A stretch of DNA of 64,000 nt from Theobroma cacao (GCF_000208745.1 NC_030851.1:21083511-21147510); one strand, 5' to 3'. Shown: positions 12,102-23,974, counted from the first letter of the stretch. Notes: generated by a model not told the origin, from the sequence alone. Made by a program: numbers and translations.

Positions 12102-15010
12102 TGTCACGACCCGGAACTCCCATCGAGCCCGTGACAACCGCCGCGAAGCCTCGATAGACATTCTTCCCCCGAACGCCTTTCGAGACCTCGCAAGGCTTTT
12201 GTACCAGTTTTTCCATTCCTCTCTCTCTTTTTTTTTTTTTTTTTTTTTTGAATAATAAAATAAAATAAAAATATTAATTAAAATAATCTATTTTAATGTA
12301 AAACAATATCTATATATATATATTTTTGAAACATCAAAAATTAATTTTCTGCACATAAAAACAAAATAAATTTATACATACTGTAATATAGAAAACTAGA
12401 GTATGCAATTTAAATTACAATGACACGTGGGCCCCCAAATAACTGAGAAGGTTTAAGTCTATAACCTTGCTTTCTAGGATGCAACTCCGAAATTTACTTC
12501 TCGATGCAATTGACAGTCTACTGCCTATTCTGAGCCTGAAAAATGTATAGGAAGAAGGGGTGAGATTATAAAATCCCAGTGAGTAGACAGACATCATCAA
12601 AATAATCTAAAGCCGAGTAATAGGAGACAATTAAAATAATTCATCCCAACCCATATAAATAATTGGATTTCATCCAATTACTCAACATGGCTTATGCACT
12701 TTTCAAAAACTTGGCCCTTGCCAAAAATCCATTCTCGGGGATACCCCGCGAAGGCATCTTACCGAGACCGCCAAGGCTGTTTATTGTCACACACACAAAC
12801 ACATTTCACCTCTGACAACACAGCCGTTCCTTGGCGTTGGCTGAGTCCCAACTTCACGTGGTGGCCAGCGTGAAGTGTACTCAAATCCTACCTCGGGAGT
12901 TATCCTACGCGCCTCTCCAATCGAGGTAAGCTCAATAATTGGGAACCGTGCCCCTCTAATTAGGCTGGCCCACGGAACCCCCGTCACTGCAGTGCCCACT
13001 TTATAATCCACCAACCAATAAAATCACAATAGTATGACATGGCTCACTTAACACATTCAAGGCAAATCAAAGCAGTTCACATATTCTTTAAATCATAAAA
13101 ATAACCAGTCATACCCACATTTATCATAAGCCATTTAATGTAAAATCATGGATAAACAACACAATCATAGTATAGGTCTCCAATTACTCTATTTTTGAAA
13201 TCATTATTAAATTTTCAAAAATTTTATAAAATTATTTTATAAAATCCCATTTTACCATAAAACACAATAATTTTCCAATTAAACCATTTTTCCATAAAAT
13301 CACACAATTAAATAAATCTACTCTAGATAATTAAGACGATAGTAAGTTTACTCACTGTACTAGGAGTAGATATACTCCTATTCTCGATCCTCGGGTGTAG
13401 TCTTTTACCCGTATCAGATAGCTCACCACCTATCCACAATACATGACCAAAAAAATTCAATAATTTGTGTCAAATCAATATATATTATTTCAGGCTCTTA
13501 TCCATGCGTATGCACTAGATAGGGTGTGAAATGTTTGGACAATCGCTTAATCACAGTGTCCGACCTAACTCGCCTATACACGGTGTAAATTTCTAAAATC
13601 TCCAATTCAACTCCAATTCCATCCATTTCAATTTCAATTATCCAATTATATCCACAATACCTCAATGACTATGAATGTGGTCCAATTTATCAGTTCGGAT
13701 CACAAATTACGCTTTTACCCCTAGTGGGTAGAAATTTCAATTTTTTTGCACCAAAAATTCCCATTTAATTTCCAACCTCATAATTCATCATTTTTCCATC
13801 TAATTCTCTTAAAATAAAGTCAACCTCATCCTCACACACCATTGGCTAGATTCGGCCTAGAGAAATTCATGGAGAAAATGAATATTTTTCTTGTTGTTTT
13901 ACTCATAAACATGCTAAACTAACACTAAACACTAACATAGTTCAAAATCAAATTAATCTAACAACTTTCTCTCTCTAAACCCATATGATCAGATTTGAAT
14001 CCATCATCAAAACACATAATTTAACCATGGAAAATAAGGAGAAATGCATGGAAATGATAAATCTTAAGCTAAGCTTGAAAAATCATACCTTTAAACACTT
14101 GATTCCTTGAAAAATCACACTTTTTCTTTGAATTTTCTCACTCTAGGGTTTGTTCTTATTTCTCTCTCTCTCCTGCTGGTTTTGGCTGACCCTCCCAATG
14201 AAGAATTCTGGAATTTTCAAGCCTTTTAATAGGCTTAATAAAATATTATTATTTTATTTACCTTTTGAATATTTTATTATTTTATTTTTTTCTAGCCATC
14301 TTTTTGACTTTCTTTTTCTACCACTCAATCCTCTTCACTTATCCATGTCTTCCATGAAATTTCTAGACTTTTTCAAAATTTTGGTGGAGTAAATTCTTAA
14401 AAATTACACTTTTGCCCCCGTAAAAGTGAAAAATTACATTTTTGCCCCAAAAATTTAAAAATTACCAAAATGCATAATTTTCACTCCTTATACTCATATC
14501 ATGCTCCATTTAATCAAATTTGATCTAAATTCTCTCAAAAAATTCAATTTCGTCCTCGGATGGTAAAATTACCATTTTGCCCCTATACTTCAAAAATATC
14601 GAAAATTCATATATTTTCACTGCTAAATCTTCCAATTGTACTTCAATACTCATATCATACTCAAATATGCCAAATGGGTCTAAGAAAATATTTTTTTAAA
14701 AAAAAATTCCCATTTTGTCCTCATATTGCAATATGACCATTTTGCCCTATAACCGGTCAATTTTCCTGATTGATTCCAAATTGATCATCGAACTCCGAAT
14801 CACCATTCCAAGTAGATTTTGGGGTTTCAGAACTCTTAAATCCCTTTTAAATTTTTCATTTGAACTGAGCTTGAGGTATAAATCAACTTCACAGCACCTC
14901 TAGGGGTAATACCGTCTTTTGTCGATTTCTTGGGCTTCTTCAATATACAAATATTTTATCGAGCATGTGAATAATATCATAATTATTTTACAAAGCAGGG
15001 TTTGACAACG
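12102..15010 (-). mobile_element. TR-GAG 5' LTR
   Basis: On the minus strand the LTR runs from 15010 down to CGTGACA at 12102, next to the primer site. The outermost base is C where the 3' LTR has T (CGTTGTC against TGTTGTC), a single transition at the terminal dinucleotide. The outer ~570 bases (14440-15010) belong to a clearly different sequence variant from the 3' LTR and are about 170 bases longer; the rest is nearly identical. Length is 2909 bases. Confidence 0.9.
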
Positions 15011-15015
15011 CACAC
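15011..15015. repeat. Target-site duplication CACAC (right)
   Basis: This is identical to 7334-7338. The copia LTR resumes immediately after it. Confidence 0.8.
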
Positions 15016-15435
15016 TTTCTTAAGTGACTTGAAAAATAGTTTTCCAACTTTGTGGTTCGGCTAGGAGGAGTGTGATTATGTGGAAGACAAGTTATTATCC
15101 ACCTTGCCAGCACAAAGGCATAGTTGAGAAAGCCCCCACTTGTGAAAGTTCAAGTGCAACCGTGTATGCAATCGTTGGAGGCCAACCATTCGAATGGCCC
15201 ATATTCTTTGCTCCCTTTTTGGTGTTCATGGGTTGGACGAGGAAGATGTACCATCATGATAGCCATATCACTTGGTAAAAGTAATGTTATTTTTTTTATT
15301 ACTTCTCTTATAGTTTTGTTTGTATTAAAACCATCAAGGTGATCCATGGGTGGTGGCATGGCATGGTATGTTGAAATTTTTTATTTACCCCTGCGTATGA
15401 TAATTGTTATCTCTGAGTTTCATGCCATTCCAACA

Positions 15436-15837
15436 GCCTCCTCCTCTTAGATGGTTGTCCCCAGCTCCCTTAAAACTATCACTAGGATACATTGCACTGA
15501 ATCCACATTTCGAGCATATCTTACGGCTCTATTCCTTCCATGGCTTTGAGGAGAGGACGCTCGTGGTCTCACAATAGGCTCAATCGAGCTATCATGCTCA
15601 CCCGTTGCCCTTGAGGTAGCTCTTGTCTTAAGCAACGTCCTGCACCAAGATGAAGTAACACCATATTCAAAATTCCAAAATTTATGGTCCAAAAGGTTTA
15701 GCTTACTAAAACCTTGGGAATTCATGCAACCTCTCACTCATGACCTGTGCTACAGTCACAAACCATGAACAAGACTCTACACTAATTCTAACACTTTGAT
15801 GATAGACACAAAACAACTTAGGATACTCTAGTACCTA
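15436..15837 (-). pseudogene. Gypsy gag N-terminal stub (element K)
   Basis: This lies just downstream, in minus orientation, of a primer site and LTR, where gag begins. A 96-codon frame at 15447-15737 contains a basic/Ser-rich stretch (RPRASSPQSHGRNRAVRYAR) but no capsid signature, so the assignment rests on position. The sequence is cut at 15435/15436 by the copia LTR; the remainder of the element is not present in the window. Confidence 0.4.
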
Positions 15838-15850
15838 GGCTTTGATACCA
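15838..15850 (-). promoter_or_regulatory. Primer binding site of gypsy element K
   Basis: On the minus strand the sequence reads TGGTATCAAAGCC, one base different from the usual TGGTATCAGAGCC initiator-Met site. It lies four bases after the LTR end GTTGTGATA. Confidence 0.75.
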
Positions 15851-16744
15851 ACTTTATCACAACCCAAACCAGGGAGTCGCGATGACACAAGAGTCTTACA
15901 GGTAGGGCCCACAAGACTCAAGCAAGCCTCAAAATTTTCATATCAAATTAGATCATACAACAATTATATCCATAATATAACTTAAGTTTGAATATGTAAA
16001 AGGTACCTTTTTGGTACTTAGTTCATACATAATATTGAACATATACACAAGCCATATGTTGGCTAATAGAATGGATTCATACCATATAACCCTTAATCAA
16101 AACATTAGCAATACATTGCCTACATATTCTGAAATGAAACATAATTCAAAACTAAACCAAAAGCGAAAGAACCCGAAATAGGACTCAGCAAAGTGGACAT
16201 ATCAAACGAAGGATGCCTTTCGGATGCCAAAATTGTATGTCCAAAAGACAACACTTGCCATGGAAGTCCTGTAGCCTATTTATCTATACATGGTACAAAT
16301 AAATGGGTGAGTCATCTAATACTCAATGAGGGTGGCATATAAATCAAATATAATAGTGTAGATAAACATATGTATAATGCATTCTTGAGGTCAACAAAAT
16401 ATTCTAGCAAACATATCCAACATTAGGGTATATCAAATCACCTCAAAAGGGTATTCCCCAAATCATCACAAATCACATTCACGTCATTTTGTCTTCATAA
16501 GTAGTGCATATCAAGTTAGGCTTACCACAAAATCCATTACAAAACTAATATCCATAAGCACACCATAATTGCCAAAGATTAATATCGATTTCAAACTCAT
16601 TTCTACTTACTTCGAAGTTATGTCATCATATACTAATCATATTCATTTACTTCTCAATAATTAGAAGATCATATTTTTATAACATATTACTCATCATTCA
16701 AATCATAATCATTGAGTGGTCCTCATTGGACTTAAATCAAATCA

Positions 16745-16995
16745 CATACGATGGCCAACGGACTGAGTCAGATCACGCACGACACCGAAGTGATCGACGG
16801 AGAGTTCAAATCACACTTAGGGCTGAGGCCACTAGCGAAGAATCAAATCACGCATAGTTCCTAAGAAATTGGTGGAGAATCAGATCATGCTCAAAGTTGA
16901 AACATGAGGCGAAGAACACATCATGCTTAGTGCCTAAGTAACTAGTAGAGAATCAAATCACACTTTTAGCTAAAGCATCCGACGGAGAACAAATC
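16745..16995 (-). repeat. Degenerate ~50 bp tandem repeat in LTR K
   Basis: Spaced variants of GAATCAAATCACGC / AGAATCAGATCATGC recur about every 50 bases, separated by short GAGG..AC...CGAAG segments. The related fragment at 61420-61650 has the same pattern on the opposite strand. Confidence 0.55.
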
Positions 16996-17184
16996 ACAAA
17001 GATAGGACTCCACTCAACTTCAAATCAAATCAACATCTAGAATCTCTCATCGTTGGATGGAATACAAATCCACAACTAAGAACATCATGCCTTTGATACC
17101 ACATATATACCATTTCACATCAAAGATTATACTTAATGAGCTTCAATCACTGACTAGCTCAATATCATTTCTAAGTGCGCTTTA

Positions 17185-17189
17185 TCCTC
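17185..17189. repeat. Target-site duplication TCCTC (left of LTR D)
   Basis: A perfect match lies at 19951-19955 after the other end of solo LTR D. Confidence 0.75.
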
Positions 17190-17334
17190 TATCACAGCCC
17201 AAATCCTGAGCCATGACCAAGGGATGGCCCCAATGGGCACAGCCCATTAAGCCCAAGCAAGTCTCTTTATGTGATCCTGTTCCTTATTCTATCAATCACA
17301 CATCATCATTCCTAAGGCCACATTTCGTAATTCT

Positions 17335-17438
17335 CAACTATAAGTATTTCAGTAATATACTATGGCAACCAAATACTTACATTGTTATCATCCCAAAATA
17401 ATGTCATCCATTGCCAACTCATAGTGGCATCATCGATC

Positions 17439-17486
<48 letters not shown>

Positions 17487-17595
17487 TATANCAACTATAA
17501 GTATTTCAGTAATATACTATGGCAACCAAATACTTACATTGTTATCATCCCAAAATAATGTCATCCATTGCCAACTCATAGTGGCATCATCGATC

Positions 17596-17639
<44 letters not shown>

Positions 17640-17640
17640 T
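17335..17640. repeat. Near-identical duplication across a single N, with (AT)n
   Basis: Segment 17335-17490 (CAACTATAAGTATTTCAG onward through an AT microsatellite) recurs at 17492-17640 after one N at 17491. This is most easily explained as two contig ends, both dying in the AT run, joined without merging their overlap. Confidence 0.85.
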
Positions 17641-18051
17641 ATAACATAAATCTTAGCAATTTACATCAAGTGTACATGTACACATGCAAAAGACCCTTGA
17701 CTACCAGCGGAGTGCCTTTGGGTACGGAACTGCTACTGAATGTCATGGTACCTACCAAAAGGCGAGTATATGTGGACACCTCAGTCTAGGTCTCAACTAC
17801 CTCCGAATCTGAAAAACATGAAGTTGAAAAGAGTGAGTATAAACTTAGTGAGTGAACATAGGAAGGGAATAAGCAAACGATATGAAAAATTTTAGAAAAC
17901 ACGATGCACTTATGTTAAAAATAATGCAATTTAGCTTAATTTCTTGTTAAAACCCCTCAATTCAGCCCTTGATTATTTAATACCTTAGTGTTGAAGGATC
18001 CATGATCAACAATGAAGTTAAAGAGTGAGAACTATAGTAGATTTCCAAACA

Positions 18052-18300
18052 AGACAGAGAGTTTCTCACTACGGCGAGAATCAAATTTGGCTGCGGCGAG
18101 AATAGTGACTCCCCAAGGTAGAAAGTTTCTCGCTACGGCGAAATCAATTTTGCTGCGACGAGAACAGTAACTCCTAAGGCAGAAAGTTTCTCACCACGGC
18201 GAAAATCAATTTGGCTGCGGCGAGAACAATAACTCCAAAGGTAGAAAGTTTCTCGCCACGACAAAAATCAATTTGGCTGCGGCAAAAATGAAGTTCTTTG
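18052..18300 (-). repeat. Four-copy ~62 bp tandem array with CTCGC..GCGAG motifs (LTR D)
   Basis: Units at about 18052-18119, 18120-18180, 18181-18242 and 18243-18300 each read AGAAAGTTTCTCGCTACGGCG...GGCTGCGGCGAGAA.A.TAACTCC. Each unit holds two facing GAGA/TCTC-flanked motifs. It is a diverged version of the CTCGCTGCAGCGAG palindromes in LTRs A, B and C. Confidence 0.8.
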
Positions 18301-18540
18301 TAATGCCCTTATTTATATTCGATTTATATATATTGGCTAACCCCTAAAGCAGTTTATATATTATAAACAAATCTAATGCTATGTGTAAACATGTATACAA
18401 GAATTTATACGAGTTTATATATCTACTTTATATATTTATATATGTATCGATATGTAACTTCAAACATACATCAAGGACATTCGACTCACCCCCAAAATAG
18501 TCGACATGGTTCAGCGCATACAACTACCAACGTCACCCTA

Positions 18541-18660
18541 GCTCATGTGCACTCCCACACCACACATAGCTAATACTATCATGTGCACTCCCACACCACA
18601 CATGGCAATTCATCATCATCACCCTCATGTGCACTCTTACACCGCACATGCACGATTGTA
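18541..18660 (-). repeat. Minisatellite CATGTGCACTCCCACACCACACAT (3 copies, variable spacing)
   Basis: Three copies occur at about 18544, 18580 and 18626. It occupies the same place in the LTR as the different minisatellites of A (44940-45065), B (52100-52280), C (58795-58862) and E (55578-55857). Confidence 0.7.
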
Positions 18661-19578
18661 GTTATCATACAATATCACCTTTCAAGGCATAACATACATA
18701 TCAACATAATATAAAAAACACATGAATTCATCACATTACACATTTCACAACGTAAGGACGTTTCATCAAAGGCTTGTTCCCATGCATGTTTTAAAGAAAA
18801 GACAAATAAAAGTTTTCAAGTGACTCATTCAAATGCATATGCATTCATCCCAAAACATTTTAAATGCAAATTCACTCACTTTTCTTTGTTGATTCTTTAA
18901 TTGAGTCCAACTTCCACTAATGCTCTAAGTGGAGATGTGGGGTCTCGTTGGAACCTATCACATATAATAGCATCACAACCAACTCAATTTACATAAATAT
19001 TATTCCAAAAGTTGTTTCCTAAATCAAACTTTACTAGTAATTCCTAACTAGTTTCCAATTACCATTTGACTAGTCATTAGTTTGCACTACTTTAGTCACA
19101 CTAGAAATAAATAAATAACCTTCAATAATAAAATAACCCACAATTCTAATTATTGGCCATTCATCAACAACATAAAAATCAAACCTAACTCATTACTCAC
19201 CTTGGTGAACTTGTAGTTGAATCCTTTAGTAAAGATTAAAGAGGGAAATTCTTTTAAGGCTTTTCTCAAGCTAATTTGAAGAGTTTATCTCTCTAAAATG
19301 TTCAACTAGTGAGAGAAAGTGCAAAGGAAAGACTTTTGAGGATCTTTAAGGTGAAAAAGTGAAAGAGCACAAAGAATCCTATGAAAAAGTGTACAAAAGC
19401 ATGAGAATTGGAGTTAATTTGAGAAAGTTATGGAGGTTTCAAGGGTGGCCTCCATGGAAGATGGAAAGTTTAGAATTGAGAAAATGGATGGGAAGAATAA
19501 GAAGAAGAAGCTACTGGAAGTGAGGAGAAAGTTGCTGGAAAATTAAATATTTATTCCTAGGGTTGACTAAAGTTTCAC

Positions 19579-19587
19579 CTATTTATA
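19579..19587 (-). promoter_or_regulatory. TATA box of LTR D
   Basis: On the minus strand it is TATAAATAG, at the position equivalent to TATA boxes in A (44121), B (53163-53171) and C (57922). Confidence 0.6.
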
Positions 19588-19950
19588 AAAATACCATTGC
19601 ATAGTTGACTTTGCCTTCTACTTTCCTTTGGCTCAAACTTTTTACTCTTTTAACACTAAGAAAAGGTCCACAATAGATTAGAGGTACTCGAGTTCATGAA
19701 AACTTAGAAATTTAGACTCGAGACCCAAAATGATCATTTTGCCCCTATTATGGAAATTATCATTATTTCTATTTTCTTCGTTTATTTCATTATTATATAC
19801 ATCATTCATTTATTCCTTAGGCCTACTTAGACCTTAATAATATTAGAAAAACCCACTTCTAGGAGCTCACTAAGAAAATGATAGAACTACCCTCAATCCA
19901 CGTCATCGTGTCTACCTCCACTACACGTCTATGAAGGTTGAAGTTTCACA

Positions 19951-19955
19951 TCCTC
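19951..19955. repeat. Target-site duplication TCCTC (right of LTR D)
   Basis: This is identical to 17185-17189. Confidence 0.75.
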
Positions 19956-20819
19956 AAAGGCATCAAACACTCATAATCCTCCAAGAAGTTATTTGTTTAA
20001 AGTAACTACTCCTAGACATTCATCATCATAATCTCACATCACCAGATTCACTAGACCTCCTAGTCTAGGCTCAAACAGGTGGCACTAGGTGGCTTACCTT
20101 AAGGCACATACACAGATTCACATATAACCATTTAACTAGCCTAGTCATATTCATCTAGGCAGTGTATATAAATATATATATATATATCTCTCATTTAGGT
20201 ACCATGGCAAGGCATTTAACAATGCATCATGCATCATATGCATTTATTCAAATAATAAACCCCACTCATAGTGACAAGCGAAGACTTCTCCACAACCAAT
20301 TGAGCTTTCTTTCCTCCAATGGCTTTCCAACTCACCATCATGCCAATAGCTTTATTTCTCCCTTGAACAAATCAAAATAATAATTTTTTCGTCGTTTTCA
20401 AAAGTTTCCAACATTTCAAACTAGGTTTAGTTCCACCACTCTTAGATACAAAACCTAGGTTTCAAATTCTTAATTCAAAAGGCTTAAATCCTTACCTTTA
20501 ATACTAGGTTGTTCAATCTCAACTCCAAATTCCTAGCAAACTCAAGAAAAAGTTACCCCAAAGCTGGAGTAAATAGATTTCAAACTTACAAACCGATTAA
20601 ATCAAAAATCAATTGGTAAAAAGGTAATCTTACCTTAATAATGGTTTTCCAAGCTCGAATCTACTCCGGACGAGCTTCAAATTCCATTAAAGGGTTAGTG
20701 TTTTCGTAGGGCAAATAATGGGAAAGGTTTTTCTTTTATTTTTAAACTGGTGAACTGCCCTAGGTCCTTTTTATTTTTGCAAATGCCTAGGGATGTACGG
20801 ATATATTTTCACGAATTTT

Positions 20820-21028
20820 CTTTAAATTTGTCGATACATGAGGCAATGTCTCGATAAAATTCAAGTTGAATACTCTTTGCCTTAAATGATCGATAGATTG
20901 AAAAATCTATCAATACAAATTTCACATAATGTCCTCCTTGTTCAAATCTATCGATACATTTTAGATGTATCAATAGAAAAATCACAAAATGCCTCTTATT
21001 GTTCTTCCTGTCAAGAATGTATTGATAC
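20820..21028 (-). repeat. Array of ATCTATCGATA-type palindromes (LTR K)
   Basis: About every 60 bases a pair of near-palindromes appears: GTCGATACATGAG..ATGTCTCGATAA, GATCGATAGATTG..AATCTATCAATAC, CTATCGATACATTTTAGATG and AATGTATTGATAC. The array is cut by the LINE at 21031 and a further TATCAATACATT lies beyond it at about 23457. Confidence 0.7.
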
Positions 21029-21030
21029 TG

Positions 21031-23445
21031 TTTTTTTTTTTTGAAAAGTGAATTTATTGGCACTAAGCTACTATGCCATATAAAATCTCCAGCCTTTTTG
21101 CTAAAGACTTCTACTAACATAAGGATTTTAGCTTGTGCAAAAAAGAGTAAATGTACACTTACAAAGGCAGACTACTTCCCCCAAATCAAAAAGTGTTATC
21201 GTCCCTAATCTGAGCTAAAAACAATAAGTAGCTTTCAACCCTTTCCCAGTGACTTGCTCTGAACGTTAAGCACGCCTCTCAATCCCAAATTCCAATAAGG
21301 CTTGGCTGTCGCAAGAACAAATAGCCCCAAGCGAAACACTAAGCACACCTCTCTTCCCAAATCACTCCCAGACCACATGTTGAAAGATGGAACCTAAAGA
21401 AAACCTATCGAAATCCTCAAGCAAAAATGGAACCTCAAGAAAGCCAATCGAAATCCAAAAGCAAAAATAAAATCCTGCAGAGGAGCCACTAGACATTGGA
21501 GACAGGACCAAACTCTTCTTAGGTGTGACGACCTATCATCCTGGCAGACTAGCAATTCGAGACGCCTCCATGAAAGTTCAACATGGAATCATCACCACCT
21601 AAAAACAGGAAACTCTTCCAGCAAAAGAAGGCATCATAGACCAACCTTTGAACCAACACCGCATGCCAACCCAAGGGTTAACCCGCGCTTTGCAATACAC
21701 GACCTTTCCTGGTCAGGTCAACAATTCCATTCTGTACAACTGACACCCTGTCTCCCCCTCCCCACTCCGTCATCACACCCCCAAAGAATGGTTCCTAACA
21801 TTGAGAACCATGTCCCTTATTCCCTTCACTCTCTGCCCCTTCCTTCATTGGTAACATACAATTTCCTTCTTTCAGCCATGGAAAAGGTAACCAAGCGGGT
21901 CTTCAGGGAAACATCCGCTAAGTAAAGGCCAAAAATATGTTTTGAGTAAAACACTAACAAAATACTAAACAAAAAGAGATATTGGAAGAGTACCATCTCT
22001 CTTAAAAAAGGATTCAAGGATCTTTTTCTTTCATTTCCATTTTTTTTAATTTTTGTACTTTCTTTTCTTTTCTTTTCTTTCTTCTTTATTCTTTTCTCTT
22101 TTTTCCTTTCTTCTTTTTCCTTTATCTTCTTTATTCGTTTTTCTTCTTTTTTATACTTTTATTTTTATTTTTATTATTTTTTCCCAATAAAAGCTTTCTT
22201 GGAAAATAGCATCAGAGTGACAAGGACCAAAAGAATGCTAATGAAAACAGTCCAAACCTAGCAGAAACCACCCCACCTTGAAAACATTAAGAGTCAAGGA
22301 GACTCTCTTAAGCAAAATCAGCAACTACAAACAATCACTTGCCTTAAGGTCCAAACAAAAAGAATAAGGTGAATGAAGAAACAAATACATACAATCAACC
22401 TCCCTCGAAACAAAAGAGAGAAGCACAAGAAAACAAAGACCAAGTCAAGAATTAAAAATACAAAGGAAAAGCACTCGACTCACCACTTTTACTTTAACTC
22501 CTGAAATAAACTAAAGCAAAAAAGAAAGAGAAACTAGAAGAAAGCAAGGGAAGGTTCAAAGCGCAAATAAGTTACCTTGTTCCTTTCCTACCAAACCCTT
22601 AAATGGAAAAGCAAAATGCACTAAAGAAAGTAGAAGACAAAGAGAACAAAACTCCACTCAATCATAGAATAACACCCTACCCTCGCTTAGCTCCTTTGAA
22701 ACTCGACTGCACGAGTAATTACCCAAAAAAGATATTGCACCCACAACCACCATGAATGAAAATCAAATTTCTCCCACTTTTTTTTTCTTGTTTTTTTCCA
22801 TTTTTGTATTTCTTCTCTTTTTTCTGATTTTCCTTTATTTTCTTTTTTCCTGTGAGATCATCATTCCCTTTTCTCCACTACAAATGGAACAGAGTCAACC
22901 CCAAAAAAGCTTTAAGAAGAAAAACAGCTCCAACTACAACATAGAAGACAATTCCATAAAGATAAAAACTGAAATGACTAGAAAAGTTTTACCTTCGCTT
23001 GACTTGGCGTGGTCACACAAATTCAACCATGCTCAATCGTGGCTCACAATACCTTACGCTACCTCCTCCTAATCCAAGACTATTAGAACATCTTCAGTCC
23101 TACGTAACCCTGACTTGGTAAGTTCATCCACCATCTCATTGATCTCTCTTGGAATCTTAGTGACTTTCCACCTCTCAACTAACCCTTTCCATCTTTCTAG
23201 GCCCATGATCTCCTTTCTTAACTTCCAAGGTGCTTTTTCCGGGTCAAGGATCCATTGGACAGCATTGCTAAAACCACTTTCCACCTCTAAGCCATAAGTA
23301 CCGACCTAGCTAGAGCTAAATCAAATCCTAAAGACTTCCTTAATAGCAAGAACTTCTGCCATGTTGGCATCTTTAGCCATTATCGCTTTCGAGAACCTTA
23401 TTCTGTTTGCACCATCCGTATCCCTCAAAACCACCCTAAGGACCC
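21031..23445 (-). mobile_element. 5'-truncated LINE
   Basis: The low end is an oligo-T run (21031-21042), which is the poly(A) tail of a minus-strand insert. The high end holds a decayed LINE-type RNase H domain. Between them (21043-23068) is an untranslated-like region with long pyrimidine tracts at 22018-22188 and 22778-22850 and a two-copy ~40 bp repeat near 21385-21470 (GGAACCT.AAGAAA.CC.ATCGAAATCC). No reverse transcriptase domain is present, so the copy is 5'-truncated. I found no clear target duplication. Confidence 0.65.
23069..23440 (-). pseudogene. LINE RNase H domain (RVT_3-like), frameshifted
   Basis: On the minus strand, upstream part: VLRDTDGANR..FSKAI..KDANMAEVLAIKEVF; downstream part: ESGFSNAVQWILDPEKAPWK ... 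ERWKVTKIPREINEMVDELTKSG. These match the plant LINE RNase H pattern (LRD..G, AE..A, ESDS..AV.W, PRE.N..AD.LAK.G). Frame changes and stops between about 23290 and 23330 break the reading. Acidic residues at the D, E and D positions are still visible (RDTDG, AEVLA, ESGF where the D has changed, MVDEL). It is a non-functional remnant. Confidence 0.75.
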
Positions 23446-23974
23446 ATTAGTAAATATATCAATACATTTTCTCAAGAATGAACATTTTCAACATTCCAAA
23501 CTTCAAAATCCAAGTTTTAAACTCCCAGATCATTTCTTGTTTAAGTCACACTTCAAAATGACTATTAGAATTCATAATGCTTATACATATACTCAAATGT
23601 AAGATTAAATCTTAATCTAGACATCAAACTTGAAGATTCATCAATCATTTTTTCAAGAATTTGGCTAAATGTCATACGTAAGTGTAAGTGCCAAACATAT
23701 ACACAAATCCATTAAGGACCTTCAATTATGCCAATATTCATAGTCATCCACCTATGAGCATAATCATATTCATCAAAGTTCAAATTAGCTCATCAATTAA
23801 CTTAGTTATTTCTAAGTATCATCAAAAGTCCTCAAATACATTATAAATTCAAAGTCATCCTCTATATACACACAAGCCTTTCTTAAGTCTTCAAGCACAT
23901 AAAGCAAAAACATAATTTAACTCCTCATATGGTTAATGTCACATATGGCTAATATCAAGGCTAGGGGTGTTACA

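Larger units (their letters stand above)
7339..15010 (-). mobile_element. Complete non-autonomous gypsy element, gag only (TR-GAG type)
   Basis: Read on the minus strand, the element has a 5' LTR (12102-15010), an initiator-Met primer site (12083-12094), one gag ORF (10539-11900), a 471-base non-coding tail, a polypurine tract (10068-10078) and a 3' LTR (7339-10067), flanked by CACAC. There is no room or reading frame for protease, reverse transcriptase, RNase H or integrase between gag and the tract. This matches the published class of plant terminal-repeat retrotransposons with a gag domain only (TR-GAG), which must borrow pol from partners; element J is a possible relative. It inserted into an older copia LTR. 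Confidence 0.9.
5928..15435 (+). mobile_element. Copia 3' LTR split by a nested TR-GAG element
   Basis: The LTR sequence runs 5928-7338, is interrupted by the element at 7339-15010, and resumes 15016-15435, about 1.83 kb in all. It is homologous over its length to the uninterrupted solo LTR at 33472-35318 (1847 bases); shared blocks include the GATTAGAGGTTTTCCTT region near 6008, the TATA region near 7239 and the GTGATCCATGGGTG block near 15341. The first bases read TTTTGGGAT instead of TGTTGGGAT, and it ends CCATTCCAACA. Confidence 0.8.
17190..19950 (-). mobile_element. Solo LTR D (gypsy family 2)
   Basis: It runs from TATCACAGCCC (mutated from TGTCACGACCC) to GAAGTTTCACA and is flanked by perfect TCCTC repeats, with no internal region: a solo LTR left by LTR-LTR recombination. 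It is homologous to A, B and C in the ends, the GCCCAATGGG..AGCCCA..AAGCCCAAGCAAG block, the palindrome array, the microsatellite zone and the promoter. The transcribed strand is minus. Confidence 0.88.
15855..23974 (-). mobile_element. Probable gypsy LTR K, interrupted by solo LTR D and a LINE
   Basis: The low end (TATCACAACCC) abuts the primer site and the high end (GGGGTGTTACA, 23974) is a plausible LTR start on the minus strand (TGTAACACCCC). Removing D (17190-19950 plus one TCCTC) and the LINE (21031-23445) leaves about 2.9 kb, a normal LTR length for this region. The 16170-16900 part is homologous, inverted, to 61396-62106. That all segments belong to a single LTR is inference; 15855-17184 is the best supported. 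Confidence 0.45.
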
